A program made the translations under genes and the position numbers. Below are positions 36,401-47,432 of a stretch of 64,000 nt of DNA, in pieces (position 1 is the stretch's first letter; each line of letters opens with the position of its first letter). Source of the stretch: Bolinopsis microptera (Eukaryota > Ctenophora > Tentaculata > Lobata > Bolinopsidae); contig NC_087079.1 of assembly GCF_026151205.1 (NCBI RefSeq), forward strand, positions 5,413,230 to 5,477,229, written 5' to 3'. The notes under the pieces were generated by a model that was not told where the DNA came from, did not search any database, and was given only the letters and a program-made list of their open reading frames with translations.

Positions 36401-39400
36401 TCGTGGAACATTTTACTGAATGAATTATTACCGGTTCTTTACTACCCCTTGCCCGACGCTCGTATCTAAATCTTATCCTTGCCCGTATGTTATCCTTGTT
36501 GATTTTACTTTTAGCCGACCCTGACATATGGGGGTGATTTTATAGGTACCGCATAGCAAATGAAGCAGTATGCAGTACTGCAATACAAAACAAGTCACAG
36601 TAGATGTTGGAAGGTGTATTTACACTTGCTTCCTGGATCTGGCTGTACCTTAGTTTCCCTGGTCTGTTCTTGCCTTCTTCGAACTGTAAATGAGCCATGA
36701 GACCAAGTATACGTTTTCGTGATAAACTGTAAAACGTCTCTATACCGGGTTTCTCACGGTATTAAGCGTTTCATAAACCTCATTAAGAGCCATATAATAT
36801 ACACGTATTGTGTCGTATTGTGATTCAATGAAACTTACATCGCCCACCAAATGCTATATGAACAACTTGGTTTGATTGTTGAGGAAAAGAAGAGGTCTGG
36901 TAATCCAGGTAGGCCGGTTTAGATTAGCACAATTGACGGTACAGAGAGGTTTTATTTATTACAAATGTGATTATCTTAACCCCACTGATTCATCATTGAA
37001 ATCAATAAAATGATAGTACAGCAGGCTATCGTTTCGTCTTTCGATCTTGACTGTGCCATTGGTGCAGTTTCTGTGAAAATCGATAAGGCTGTATTGTAAT
37101 TAGTTATGAAACTCTTATATCGTATGGTTAACGTTTTTCAGTTTCAGACCTTTCCACTTAGTAATTCCTGATTAAAAAAATCTGCCGCGATTTACTGAAC
37201 TCCAACTACAAATATTGGTGATTTAAGTATTCTTGAAACGAAAAATTCACTAAGTTTTTTTGAAAAGCATTTTCTCCGCGTTTCATGCAATTTGATCACT
37301 TTTGGCGGAAAAAAATATTTTGAATTTTCGAAATTTTTCCAAGTCTCGAAAAAAAATGTAAGTGAAAAATTTTCAAAGTTTTTCTAAAACCTACTTTTCT
37401 CCGTGTTTTAAGCTATTCCGATCATTTTGAGCCAATAAAAAATTTTTAGAATTTTGCTAATTAGCTAATTGATAATTATCCAATTAACTGATTATCTGAC
37501 GTAAAAATTGTTATTACAAAAGTTTTTCTTCATGGTAATATGAACACACTCTATTGATCCGCAACCTTTTACGATGATCACAACTAAAGATATTCGACAA
37601 ACAAGAAAGGTGGTAAAAAGTGGTAGTGGCAAAAAGTGGCCTTAAGACACGTGGAAAAGTTTGGAAAAGTTGGTCAGCCATAAAGGACATCTATTAGGAC
37701 TCAAAAACGTCAAAAATCCTTTGTAAGCTTTGTGTGTCGGCAGATCGATTTTTTCGGACGGATCTGTCTGTAGTAGCAGTGTGTTTTCTTACCTTTGAGG
37801 AGGATGCTTCAGGCAATGTGTTTTCTTACCTTTGAGGAGGATGCTTCAGGGAGGCGACAGAAGAGTTAGACTCTGTTCCACTGATAGACTTCCTTCCCTT
37901 GTTAACAGCCGTGTGTTCCACCCTCCTCGGTTCAGGTACCTTCCCATCTCCTCTTTTCGGCACCTCTGATGTTTTCAGCTCCGGTTTTCTCACTGCTTCA
38001 GGTGATCTTGGCCTTGCTCCAGGTGATCTCGGTCGTGCTGTAGGTGATCTCGGTCGTGCTGTAGGTGATCTCGGCCTTGCTCCAGGTGATCTTGGCCTTG
38101 CTCCAGGTGATCTTGGCCGTGCTGTAGGTGATCTCGGTCGTCCTGTAGGTGATCTCGGTCGTGCTGTAGGTGATCTCGGCCTTGCTCCAGGTGATCTCGG
38201 TCGTGCTGAAGGTGATCTCGGCCTTGCTCCAGGTGATCTCGGTCGTGCTGCTGGCTCCGGTTTCTTAATGTCTGGAATATCTTTAGGTTTGTGTTTAGGA
38301 CTGAGCAAGGAGTCCGGCTTTAAGGAGGGAGCAGGTGCAGGATCAGCAGGTTTCAGAGGAGAAGGATGAGATTCAGGGTTGGAGTCTGTCTTGGTGGCAC
38401 TCTCCAGGGACATGTTCAGCTCTGACATCATTGCCTTGCTGATCGTATCTGTAAACGCTTTGGTGAAGGAATCTATCCTGTTCTCCCTAGTCTCTGCGTA
38501 CTTAGTGGCAGCTGAGGGGGTGGAGTATTCACTGGAGGGGAACTTGTTGTACTGGTCGTGAGTGTCCGATTCCGGGGGTTTGCTGACCGGACTGATGTTG
38601 TCCCAGCTCCTGTTGTACCCGCTTCTTTCGTGACTGCTTATTGGGCTCATGTCCGAGGGTTTCATGATCTGCCTGTCTCCTTGCATCTGAAAGAGGTCAC
38701 TGTTAGAAAGGCATGATTGTTATGGATATTCGGAAATCCTGCTTCTATAAATGAATCAGCATTCTGGCGGCAAATTGAACCGTGAGAAGCACTCTGGGTT
38801 TTGATTCGTCAACACTGGAAGCTGATTTGTTAACAGCAAAATAATTCCACGATCGAAAATCTAAGTTGAAATAAAACGTACGGGGCTCATCTCGGAGGGC
38901 TTCTTGGGAGTGACAGGCTCGGTAACAACTGAGTAGGGTGTGGAGGAGTAGGGAGGAGCGTAGGGAGTGGGGTGGAAGTTGGGTACAGAACCCACTGGAC
39001 CGGGGTACCCTGGGGTTCAAAGTCAATATTTACACAATTATCATCATCTGAATCTTCTAAATGCATCAACATTTCTGACGCTAAAATTAAATTAAAATAC
39101 TGACTGAATTTGAAGATGCCATTTATCTAGTGACTCCCCATTAATAGCAATATAGCAATATGTAAGTCTCTTAGTACCCCATAATTACCAGGAGTAACAT
39201 TAAAAGAGGGCTGGTAGCCAGGTTGCTGGGGTAGGTAGCCTCCTTGTTGATATTGGGGGAACTGTTGCTGGTTCTCATCTTCTTCTGTGGCAGGGAGCAG
39301 GTTCTTCAGCTGCTCGAACAGTCTGTGTTTCTCTTCGCACTGCAGAGGGTTGTTTAGGAACTCTAACAGATGTAGTAATAACAATGTGGGGTTGTAGCCT

Positions 39401-40022
39401 GCTGTTCAACGGATCTAGTAAAATTATCGATAAATAATGAACGAAAATATTATCACGTGGATGAAAGTCATAAATAAAGCTACTGTAAGACTCTTTAATC
39501 CGAGAAAAGTCATACGAGTAGCACATCTAACTGCACCAACCAAACTCTCTCTTTTCTTCTTGAGTTCCTCTAAGCTAGACTCTGATATCTCTATCCCCTC
39601 CAGATCAGGATCTCTCTGGTTCAAATCCTCCAACCACTTGTACTTCCGGCTGATGATAGCGTCCTTCTTCTCATAACCGGACCTGACAGGAGATATTGGA
39701 GTTAAGTGTATTTATTCCAAATATGTCTGTGATGTCATAGCAAGTGTGCTGATTTAATTAAGTCATCAGACAAATATGTCTACTCAATAAAGCTATAACG
39801 CTAAAACAAAAGGGGGTTTGCACTTTGCAGCCCAATATAAACAAAACCCAAATTGAGATTATATTTCGCTTTATGTTGCTAACCCCCTTTCTGTATATTA
39901 GGGGACAGAAGGGAGAAAGAGGGTGTCACAAACCTTTTCTTCTTTATGAAGAGTGTGAGAGCACGTCTTTGAAAATCACTGAGCGGCGGGGGAGGAGCAA
40001 TGATAACGTTATTTGGAGACAT
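33492..40022 (-). CDS. Proline-rich, SR/RP-repeat nuclear-type protein (3' end not found)
   Basis: Nine phase-compatible minus-strand exons: 40022-39934 (ATG at 40022, MSPNNVIIAPPPPLSDFQRR), 39682-39537, 39362-39189, 39009-38882, 38686-37830, 34836-34716, 34535-34361, 34045-33921 and 33590-33492. They encode 638 residues and stay open at the 3' side. The N-terminal third is charged and helical (GYEKKDAIISRKYKWLEDL; EELKKKRESLVEFLNNPLQ; CEEKHRLFEQLKNLLPATEE). A Gln/Pro/Tyr-rich part follows, then about 15 tandem ARPRSPG/T units, then PEPRRVEHT. The end is basic-acidic (EKSRKRDRSPDVRSPSPE). The composition suggests a nuclear RNA-processing or transcription protein, but I do not recognise the family. 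The intron after exon 5 is 3 kb because of a palindromic element, and the exon 5 donor region is present in three tandem copies. Confidence 0.75.
33593..33698. repeat. 21-bp minisatellite, five units
   Basis: GGGGTCACGTGGTTATAATAT repeats, the fifth copy degenerate. Each intact unit holds a CACGTG palindrome. It lies in the SR-like gene, directly at the acceptor of exon 33590-33492, and the first unit overlaps the polypyrimidine/AG region. Confidence 0.85.
34987..37850. repeat. Three copies of an exon-end plus 5' splice site unit
   Basis: The unit GTGTTTTCTTACCTTTSAGGAGGATGCTTCAGG occurs at about 34990-35022, 37780-37812 and 37816-37850. Read on the minus strand it is the end of exon 38686-37830 followed by GTAAGAAAACAC. 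Two copies are adjacent; the third lies on the other side of the palindromic element. The first in transcription order (ending at 37830) serves the gene model. Confidence 0.8.
35028..37772. mobile_element. 2.7-kb palindromic (long inverted repeat) element
   Basis: The left end TACAGACAGATCCGTC (35028) and right end with its complement (to 37772) bound arms of about 1.15 kb. The arms match almost base for base (e.g. CCTTATCGATTTTCACAGAA at 35714 and its complement at 37071) around a spacer of about 0.45 kb (roughly 36200-36650). No coding sequence is recognisable. It lies in intron 5 of the SR-like gene. AGT lies next to both ends, a possible 3-bp target duplication, but this is weak. Confidence 0.8.
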
Positions 40023-40051
40023 TGACTTTATCTACTTTATCAGATAGGTAT

Positions 40052-40129
40052 CTTCTTCCTTATCTGTGGAACCTTCTTCCTTATCTGTGGAACCTTCTTC
40101 CTTATCTGTGGAACCTTCTTTCTTATCTT
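40052..40129. repeat. 21-bp minisatellite, nearly four units
   Basis: CTTCTTCCTTATCTGTGGAAC repeats head to tail. It starts 30 bp upstream of the ATG of the SR-like gene, so it lies in its 5' UTR or promoter. Confidence 0.85.
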
Positions 40130-41506
40130 ATTTTCATGTTTTCCTTGACTTCATTCAGTCATCTTTCTAGTGTAAGATTCGTAAGTTAAATATCATTCAG
40201 TCTTTTTCATTTGTTCAGCAGCACTAGTTTGTTAAGTCACGTGATAACATCCATAGGCTTTAAAAACATAACCAATCAAAGCAGATGTTTACAAATGTTG
40301 TCGGGTAAGAATTTAGTCACGTAATAATTTAGTCACACGAACTTTACGCTTCATTGAAACTGCAGATATATCAGCTGTTTTTTTAATCGATTTATTCAGA
40401 GAGACAGACTTGACTAAACGGGAGGAGGTGACATTTTAGAAGAAAATGGATGTCACCTCCGCATCAGTTAGATATCAAGCCCACAGAAGATAATATGAAA
40501 TACACAACTGTTTTTATCATATTCACAACGACAATCATTATCACTTAATAAATTTTGAATTCATTCATCACAAAATAACATATTTACATAAAACAAACTT
40601 GAAAAAATAATCATTAGATTGGCCACCTGTACCTTTACTGTCACTATAAAACCGTCTTATTTGCTTAAAATATCAACACAATGATAATAATATGATGATA
40701 AAGTAAAATAGATAAAATCAACATAAAAAATAACTGATTCTGATGACTGACTAATGATAATTATATGAACTGTCAAAAATGAGTTGCATCTTTGAAAAAG
40801 AACTGTTAAATTAACATTTTGTTAATAACTGAACACGGGATAAAATACGAGCAAAATGTGATCATAATGTGCAACAAAGAAGATCAGAAACATAATATCA
40901 TCCCTTCAAGGATTACACCAAATAAATAATGTCGAATCAAAACTAACGGAAATTCCTCCCAAGACATCACCAAATCTACAATTTCATTTGTAATCATGCA
41001 GCAGCTCATATAAAAGGAGGAACCGGACAGTAACCGATTTCTGAAAACAAAACAATCTTTCATATAACAAAATCAGAGTCAAGTCAATCACACAACCTTT
41101 ACAGAAGACACAAACACGTGCACCAACACACAAACTCTTGAATGAGCCTACAGAGTACTGAACAAATGCATTTATCCAGCCTTTAAATGATAAACCCTCC
41201 TTCCTGCAGAGAGTGCATCAACCACCAACACATGCACTAACACGTGCACTAACACGTGCACATCTTCAACCCTATTTGTTCCTATTGCTCATGTGTACCA
41301 GAATAACTTGAATAACGAGGAAGAGATGGAACTAAAGGGAGAACATCAGAAAAAGGAGGAGAAAAAGAAGGAGGAACAAAATAAGGAGGAGAGGTCCAGA
41401 AAAAGGAGCGAAAGGAGGGGAGGGAGAAAAAGGAGGAGCAAAAGAAGTCCGAGGGGAGCTGCTGAAAGAGGAGCCTTGTGAGGAGATAAGGGCTGTGAGA
41501 GTGCAG
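40130..41506. other. Intergenic, nothing coding
   Basis: Upstream flank of the SR-like gene and 3' flank of cystinosin copy B. Contains a hairpin with arms GGAGGTGACAT / ATGTCACCTCC (40424-40465), a short run of CACGTGCACTAA-type repeats (41218-41262), and a purine-rich stretch (41310-41460) that is open on the plus strand only because of its composition. Confidence 0.5.
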
Positions 41507-44500
41507 CTATCCCAGCTGATCTACAGGAGCAGATATTATCCTATCAGAATCCTGTCCCTCCTCTGCCTGGAGTAGCGCCTCACTACTCTCACTCCTGATC
41601 CTCTCCTCTCCTAGTCTACTATAGGCTGGTACACGGTACAGTATGTAATGCTGGGTGATGAAGATGAGGTCGTAGAGGATGCTCAGGACAGCCAGACCGA
41701 ACTTGGTGAAGTCTCCAAGGAAGGTCATCCAGTCGTCGTAGTTGTAGGCTATCAGTCCCATCTGAGGAAAGAGGAGTTTTATGAGTAATTCTGAGTAGGA
41801 GTAGGTCATAATCCTCCTAATAGAAGTTTTTAAAATTACACTAGTTGTTTAATCACACAGTGCTTTTTAATGTCGACCTTTGATTGGTGGTGAACTACAC
41901 TTCAAAGTTCAGATTGGTGGTGACCCCGACAATACCGACCCCAGAATTTACTAAAAGATTGATCATAAAATCATATTTAGTTTTGTTACCTGTATCAAAG
42001 AGAGAACTCCGCCAGAAAGATCCAGGAGGAACTGATAGATTGAGACAGCCTCCGTACTCTTATTCTTGAAGTTCATGTACACTTGCGGGGAGTACTGAGA
42101 AACATGTTATTAAATCTGGAAAATTAAGATTGTAGGTACAATTTAAATACAAATTTAAGCGGATGTTACAACTGAGTTGATCAATTTTTGGAAAAAGAGC
42201 ACTAGTGATGGGTTTGAAGACTGAGGTTAAAACAAAAACAGCGAATACAACCATTTTTGACACTCATTCCACCATTATTTCAATAACATTATTTCAATAA
42301 GCAAACCTTGAAAACAGTGACGGCGAGTTTAACGTAGCTGAATATAGTGACATACTGGAACCAGGTGATACAACAGGAAGTGGCTACTATCAGCATCAGT
42401 ACCATCCCACATCCAAACGCTAAGGAGGGAGGGGTAGACGTTGCTGTTTAATTAATTTAACAGCATCTTATCATCAAGATTTAGCATTTCTTAGTCAGGA
42501 ATTAAGTATTAACAATTGATAACCAATGACAGTTGTATTTTAGCACGGTTATTAAACCCCACAGTGAGGAGAGAAAAGTTTTTGTTAAATATTTAATTTA
42601 CCCTAATTTGATACCATTATAGGGGGGGGTGTCATGTCCGTCTATGTCCGCCTATGTCCTGTCCTTTTTGGATTCTATGAGACAACGGACGTGTTTTTTG
42701 GGACATAGGCGGACACGGACGGACATTGGCGGACTCGGACGGACATTGGCGGACCCGGACGGACATTGGCGGACTCGGACGGACATTGGCGGACCCGGAC
42801 AGACATTGGCGGACTTGGATGGACATTGGTGGACATTAGCGGACAAACATTTTTAGGACTGAAGAGTACTGAGGAGGATGGCTGAGAAGGATGGTTGAGG
42901 AGGATGGCTGAGGAGGATGACTGAGGAGGATGGCTGAGAGGGAGGAGAAGGATCAGGAAGACCCAGGAGGAGGAGGAGGAGGAGGACCCAGAAGGATGAC
43001 TCAGGAGGAGGAGGACTCAGGAGGAGGACTGAGGAGGACTGAGAAGGAGGAGGACTGAGGAGGATGGCTGAAGAGGATGGCTGAGGAGGATGACTGAGAG
43101 GGAGGAGGAGGAGGAAGAGGAGGAAGAGGACTGAGGAGGAGGAGGAGAAGGACTGAGGAGGAGAAGGAGGACCCAGGAGGAGGAGGACCCAGGAGGAGGA
43201 GGACCCAGGAGGAGGACCCAGGAAAAGGCCCCAGAAGGGGGAGGAGGACTGGGGAGGAGGAGAACTGTTGAGGACTGATGAGGAGGACTGAGGACGAGGA
43301 GGAAGAGTAGGATGAGGACTGAGGAGGGGAGGAGGAAGAGGACTGGGGAGGATCAGGAAGACCCAGGAGGACCCAGGAGGAGGAGGAGGAGGAGGAGGAC
43401 CCAGGAGGAGGAGGAGGACTGAGGAGGACTGAGGAGGAGGACTGACGATGACTGAGAAGGAGGAGGACTGAGGAGTACTGAGGAGGATGGCTGAGGAGGA
43501 TGGCTGGGGAGGATGGCTGAGGAGGATGACTGAGGAGGATGACTGAGAGGGAGGAGGAGGAGGACTCAGGAGGAGGACTCAGAAGGAAGAGGAGGAGGAC
43601 TCAGGAGGAGGACTTAGGAGAAATGAGAAGGAGGACTGAGGAGAACTGAGGAGGAGGAGGAGGAGGAGGACTGGGGAGGAGGAGAACTGTTGAGGACTGA
43701 TGAGGACTGAAGACGAGGAGGAAGAGTATGAGGAGGACTGAAGAGGGGAGGAGGAAGAGGACTGGGGAGGATCAGGAAGACCCAGGAGGAGGACCCAGGA
43801 GGAGGAGGAGGACTGAGGAGGACTGAGGAGGAGGACTGACGATGACTGAGAAGGAGGAGGACTGAGGAGTACTGAGGAGGATGGCTGAGGAGGATGGCTG
43901 GGGAGGATGGCTGAGGAGGATGACTGAGGAGGATAACTGAGAGGGAAGAGGAGGAGGACTCAGGAGGAGGACTCAGAAGGAAGAGGAGGAGGACTCAAGA
44001 GGAGGACTCAGGAGGAGGACTTAGGAGAAATGAGAAGGAGGACTGAGGAGAACTGGAGGAGGAGGAGGAGGAGGAGGACTGAATAGGAGGAGGAGAAGGA
44101 GGGGGACTGGGAGAGGACTGGGGAGGAGGAGGACTGATGAGAAGGATGAGGAGGAGGACCCAGGAGGAGGAGGACTGAGGGGGAGGACTGAGGAGGACTA
44201 AGGAGGATGGCTGAGGAGGATTACTGAGAGGGAAGAGGAGGAGGAGGAGGAGGAGGAGGTGGACTGAGGAGGACTGAGAAGGAGGAGGAGGAGGAGGACT
44301 GAATAGGAGGAGGAGGAGGGGGACTGGGGGAGGACTGAGGAGGACTGAGGACTGAGGAGGAAGAGGAGGAGGATGAAGAGGAGGAGGAGGACTGGGGAGG
44401 AGGAGGACTGTTGAGGACTGATGAGGAGGACTGAGGACGAGGAGGAGGAGTAGGAGGAGGACTGAGGAGGGGAGGAGGAAGAGGACTGAGGAAGATCAGG

Positions 44501-47432
44501 AAGACCCAGGGGGAGGAGGAGGAAGAGTAGGAGGAGGAAGCATCTAAATGTTATTTCCATTTTTGTCCGTTTTTGTCCATTTTTGTCCGTTTTTGTCCGC
44601 TCTATTTTTTGTCCGTTTTGAAAATATAGGGTACCGAACGGACAAAAAACATGATCCCCTATAACAGCAAAAATTGAACATTTTATTTAGCAATTGAGGT
44701 GTCCATTAATGTCTGCCTATGTCCGCCTATGTCCGCCTATGTCCGTCTATGTCCGCCTATGTCCGCCTATGTCCGCCTATGTCCGCCTATGTCCGCCTAT
44801 GTCCGTCTATGTCCGCCTATGTCCGCCTATGTCCTGTCCTTTTTGGATTCTATGAGACAAGCGGACATAGACGGACGTGACACCCCCCATTATATTATTA
44901 AAATTTACACTAAAAAGAAGCTCAATTTAATTTTCAACTGATTTAGTATTATCTTGTTTGTTACCTGTCAGGATAAATAAACACAGCGGGCTAGGCCTCT
45001 GTCCACCTCTCTCGTAACATATACACTGTAGTATTGTGAATGCTGGCGATAATAAAAGATATTAAATAGAAGCCAATAGTTGGTTTCAGACTACAAACTT
45101 AGACCCATGGACATATCCACGTGGTACGATCAAATTTTAAGAATATCTGTGATTTATTTTTGGAAGAAATATATTCCTAGAATAATCATACTCATAGCAG
45201 CACAACTGATGATGAGAATAAATTAAGTACACAGTGAAAGAGTATTTTCACTCACCAGTTATGAAAAGCGCATGGAAGGAGAAACAGAAGTCAGACAACT
45301 GAACGTTGATGACACCATGAGGAAAAGCATCATAGTACTGGTTCCTGACCGGGGTTACCCACAGGAGGGAGAAGTTGAAGGCTGAGTAGCAGATCCACCC
45401 GAGTAGGTTGTACCCGAGAAAGTCAAAACTTAGTCCTGGTAGGACAGGGTTTGAGTGTTAGGGATAATAGCGTTTGAGATTGCATTTTTTCTAAAAATTG
45501 AGATAGGTTCAAGGATTTTAACTTTTAAGAAAAAGATAGAATCTGCTCTTCCGTTCGCAAAGGGCAGCCATTTCCAAAAGATAGGTAGTCTTATAATTGC
45601 TATTAATTAATAGTGACTGTAAAAAATCCTACCAAAAACACTTTTCCGGGACCAATTCTGGTAAATTTGTGGATAAAAGGAGATAGACCAAACGGCAAAG
45701 CAGAGCCAACCAAGGACTTCAATAACAGTTTCCAACTTCTCAGAGTGTACCACACACATCTCCAAATCTGGGAAAGAGTTCTGTTAACATCTGGGGACAA
45801 AGCAAGAAGTGAAGGGAGCGGGGTTAAAACTTGAATCCCCGAATAAAGATATTCATAAGTCAATATAATAGCCCTGTTTCAGTTGATCGTCTAGCAATGG
45901 ATGAATTAATATTTTACCGGGGTGAGCACAGGGCTCCAATGCTCTATCTTACAGTGGTCATGATCTATCCAATAGTGTTAATGACCACAGCTCCCTACGA
46001 AGAAGAAGTGGATGAGTGGATGATATGATTTTTTAACCTCAAGAGCATTTCTTACATTGGGCCTAAGTTATATAACCAAACAGTCAACATTATTAACAAG
46101 GACATAAAATATGTCACCACTTGCCTACAAGACAAATTCCTAAATTCATTCAAGTCTACTGTCAACAAGCATGTGCTTACTGCACAAGCACATAAACCGG
46201 ATGACAAGGACTGGGACAACTCAAATTTCGTACTTTTAGAAATTTAAATAATTTGGTACAACGTACGTTGATCATAATAACGAGCAACAAAACTTTAACC
46301 TCATAACAAAATATGACTATCTTCGAGCATTTTTTACAATGCTATCGACACCGCGCAATTTCACTGTCATTTACAACTTTTAAAAGATAAAAATATCACC
46401 GCGCATTCTTCAGACCCTGTGTCGCTGTTCTAAATTTATGTCAAGAGATAAGAGTTATTTAAAATTCTTAATAGTACTATTTAAATTTGCTAATAGCATA
46501 ATCATATTTTATACATTATTAATACTTTATACATTGTGTGCATATATTTATATTTGATTGTAATTAAAGATTTTAAGGCGTTAGTGCCGAGTAATGCCTT
46601 CGGGTAGTGCTCCTCAATCAATCAGAAAAAGAGTTTTCAGTTAAATGAACCTGGTATGGTTAGGTTGATAGCTTTATGTTAAATGAACCTGGTATGGTTA
46701 GGTTGATAGCTTCATGTTAAATGAACCTGGTATGGTTAGGTTGATAGCTTTATGTTAAATGAACCTGGTATGGTTAGGTTGATAGCTTTATGTTAAATGA
46801 ACCTGGTATGGTTAGGTTGATAGCTTTATGTTAAATGAACCTGGTATGGTTAGGTTGATAGCTTTATGTTAAATGAACCTGGTATGGTTAGGTTGATAGC
46901 TTCATGTTAAATGAACCTGGTATGGTTAGGTTGATAGCTTTATGTTAAATGAACCTGGTATGGTTAGGTTGATAGCTTTATGTTAAATGAACCTGATATG
47001 GTTAGGTTGATAGCTTTATGTTGCAGCAACTCTGTTGAGATGTAGAAAGTCCCACCTTTACCTCCAGTTTTAACATTCACTGTCGTGCTGTTAGTTGTAT
47101 TCTTTACCTATAATTGAATGGAGCTGCTGTTAGCTAGGATAATTATAATTATACCTATTATCTATGAATATAAATCGTTTAAAAGATAAAATAAGTAGAA
47201 CATAGCCTACCGTGATCTGTTGGCCACCATATATCGTGAGGAGGTCTTGTGATGAAGGAGTACAGTTGAAGAGGAGATCTTCTTTTACAACTTCATTGAG
47301 CTGCAGAGTGAGGGTGCTGGTTTCATTTCTCTGTAGTTTAGAATGAGGGGTTGTCAGAGTGACCAGGGTAGTGTTGTCAAGGGAACATGTTGTTGTTAAC
47401 AGGGTTGTTAGTAACAACAGAGGACCGTACAT
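41507..47432 (-). CDS. CTNS: Cystinosin, copy B (lysosomal cystine/H+ exporter)
   Basis: Complete eight-exon gene: 47432-47211, 47107-46993, 45767-45633, 45435-45256, 45042-44965, 42419-42307, 42094-41990 and 41761-41507. It encodes 400 residues. Exons 3-7 have exactly the lengths of copy A (135, 180, 78, 113, 105 nt), and exon 7 encodes an identical peptide. PQ loops: GWLCFAVWSISFYPQIYQNW and YSPQVYMNFKNKSTE. Exon 2 is 24 nt shorter than in copy A and ends at a donor that is the first unit of a 38-bp minisatellite. The C-terminus is extended after AYSRL (again a YxxL signal) by an acidic tail ending APVDQLG. The frame is intact. Introns 2 and 5 are greatly enlarged by a LINE fragment plus minisatellite, and by a GGA-satellite element. 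Confidence 0.92.
42622..44888. mobile_element. G-run-terminated element carrying a GGA-rich polypurine satellite (copy 1)
   Basis: The direct repeat ATTATA flanks it (42616-42621 and 44889-44894). The ends are inverted: a G run, then GTGTCATGTCCGTCTATG on the left; the complement, with one change (CACGTCC), before a C run on the right. Inside the left end come about six units of GGACATTGGCGGACYCGGAC (42692-42844). Then comes about 1.7 kb of irregular GGAGGAGGACTGAGG repeats, almost pure purine on the plus strand. It is followed by a TTTTTGTCCG block (44560-44650) and 13 units of TATGTCCGCC (44705-44835). The phrase TTTTTGGATTCTATGAGACA appears in the same orientation near both ends. No genes. 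It lies in intron 5 of cystinosin copy B. Confidence 0.85.
46040..46615 (+). pseudogene. LINE 3'-end fragment
   Basis: GPKLYNQTVNIINKD...LQDKFLNSFKSTVNKHVL (46058-46180) has the form of the RT C-terminus of CR1/L2/RTE-type LINEs (GPxLWN, then Fxxxxkxxl). A stop codon follows at 46245, and a 3' tail leads to GTAATGCCTTCGGGTAGTGC near 46590. A TGA at 46026 breaks the upstream frame. It lies in intron 2 of cystinosin copy B, antisense to the gene. Confidence 0.55.
46641..47020. repeat. 38-bp minisatellite, ten units, each containing a copy of exon 2's end and donor site
   Basis: Ten head-to-tail 38-bp units beginning TTAAATGAACCTGGTATGG. On the minus strand each reads CATAAAGCTATCAACCTAAC then CATACCAG|GTTCAT. 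That is the last coding part of cystinosin-B exon 2 followed by its 5' splice site. The exon-proximal unit (46983-47020) has TCAG|GTTCAT and gives a phase-1 junction that fits exon 3. Confidence 0.93.

Noticed and set aside
36318-36527. Minus-strand frame in the spacer of the 2.7-kb palindrome
   Set aside because: Short, basic, with no domain; no evidence that the palindrome encodes a transposase.
41293-41481. Open frame with Lys/Glu/Arg-only composition
   Set aside because: Product of a GGA/GAA-rich purine stretch with no splice sites or homology.
42692-44835. Regular short repeats resembling a CRISPR array
   Set aside because: Units are contiguous without unique spacers and lie in animal DNA; ordinary tandem repeats of a transposon.
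42629-44941. Several open frames in the GTCCG and GGA repeats
   Set aside because: Simple repeats lacking stop codons in certain frames; not genes.
45831-46028. 65-codon frame just upstream of the LINE fragment
   Set aside because: In frame with the RT C-terminal piece but with no recognisable RT motif; possibly eroded LINE, not claimed as a gene.
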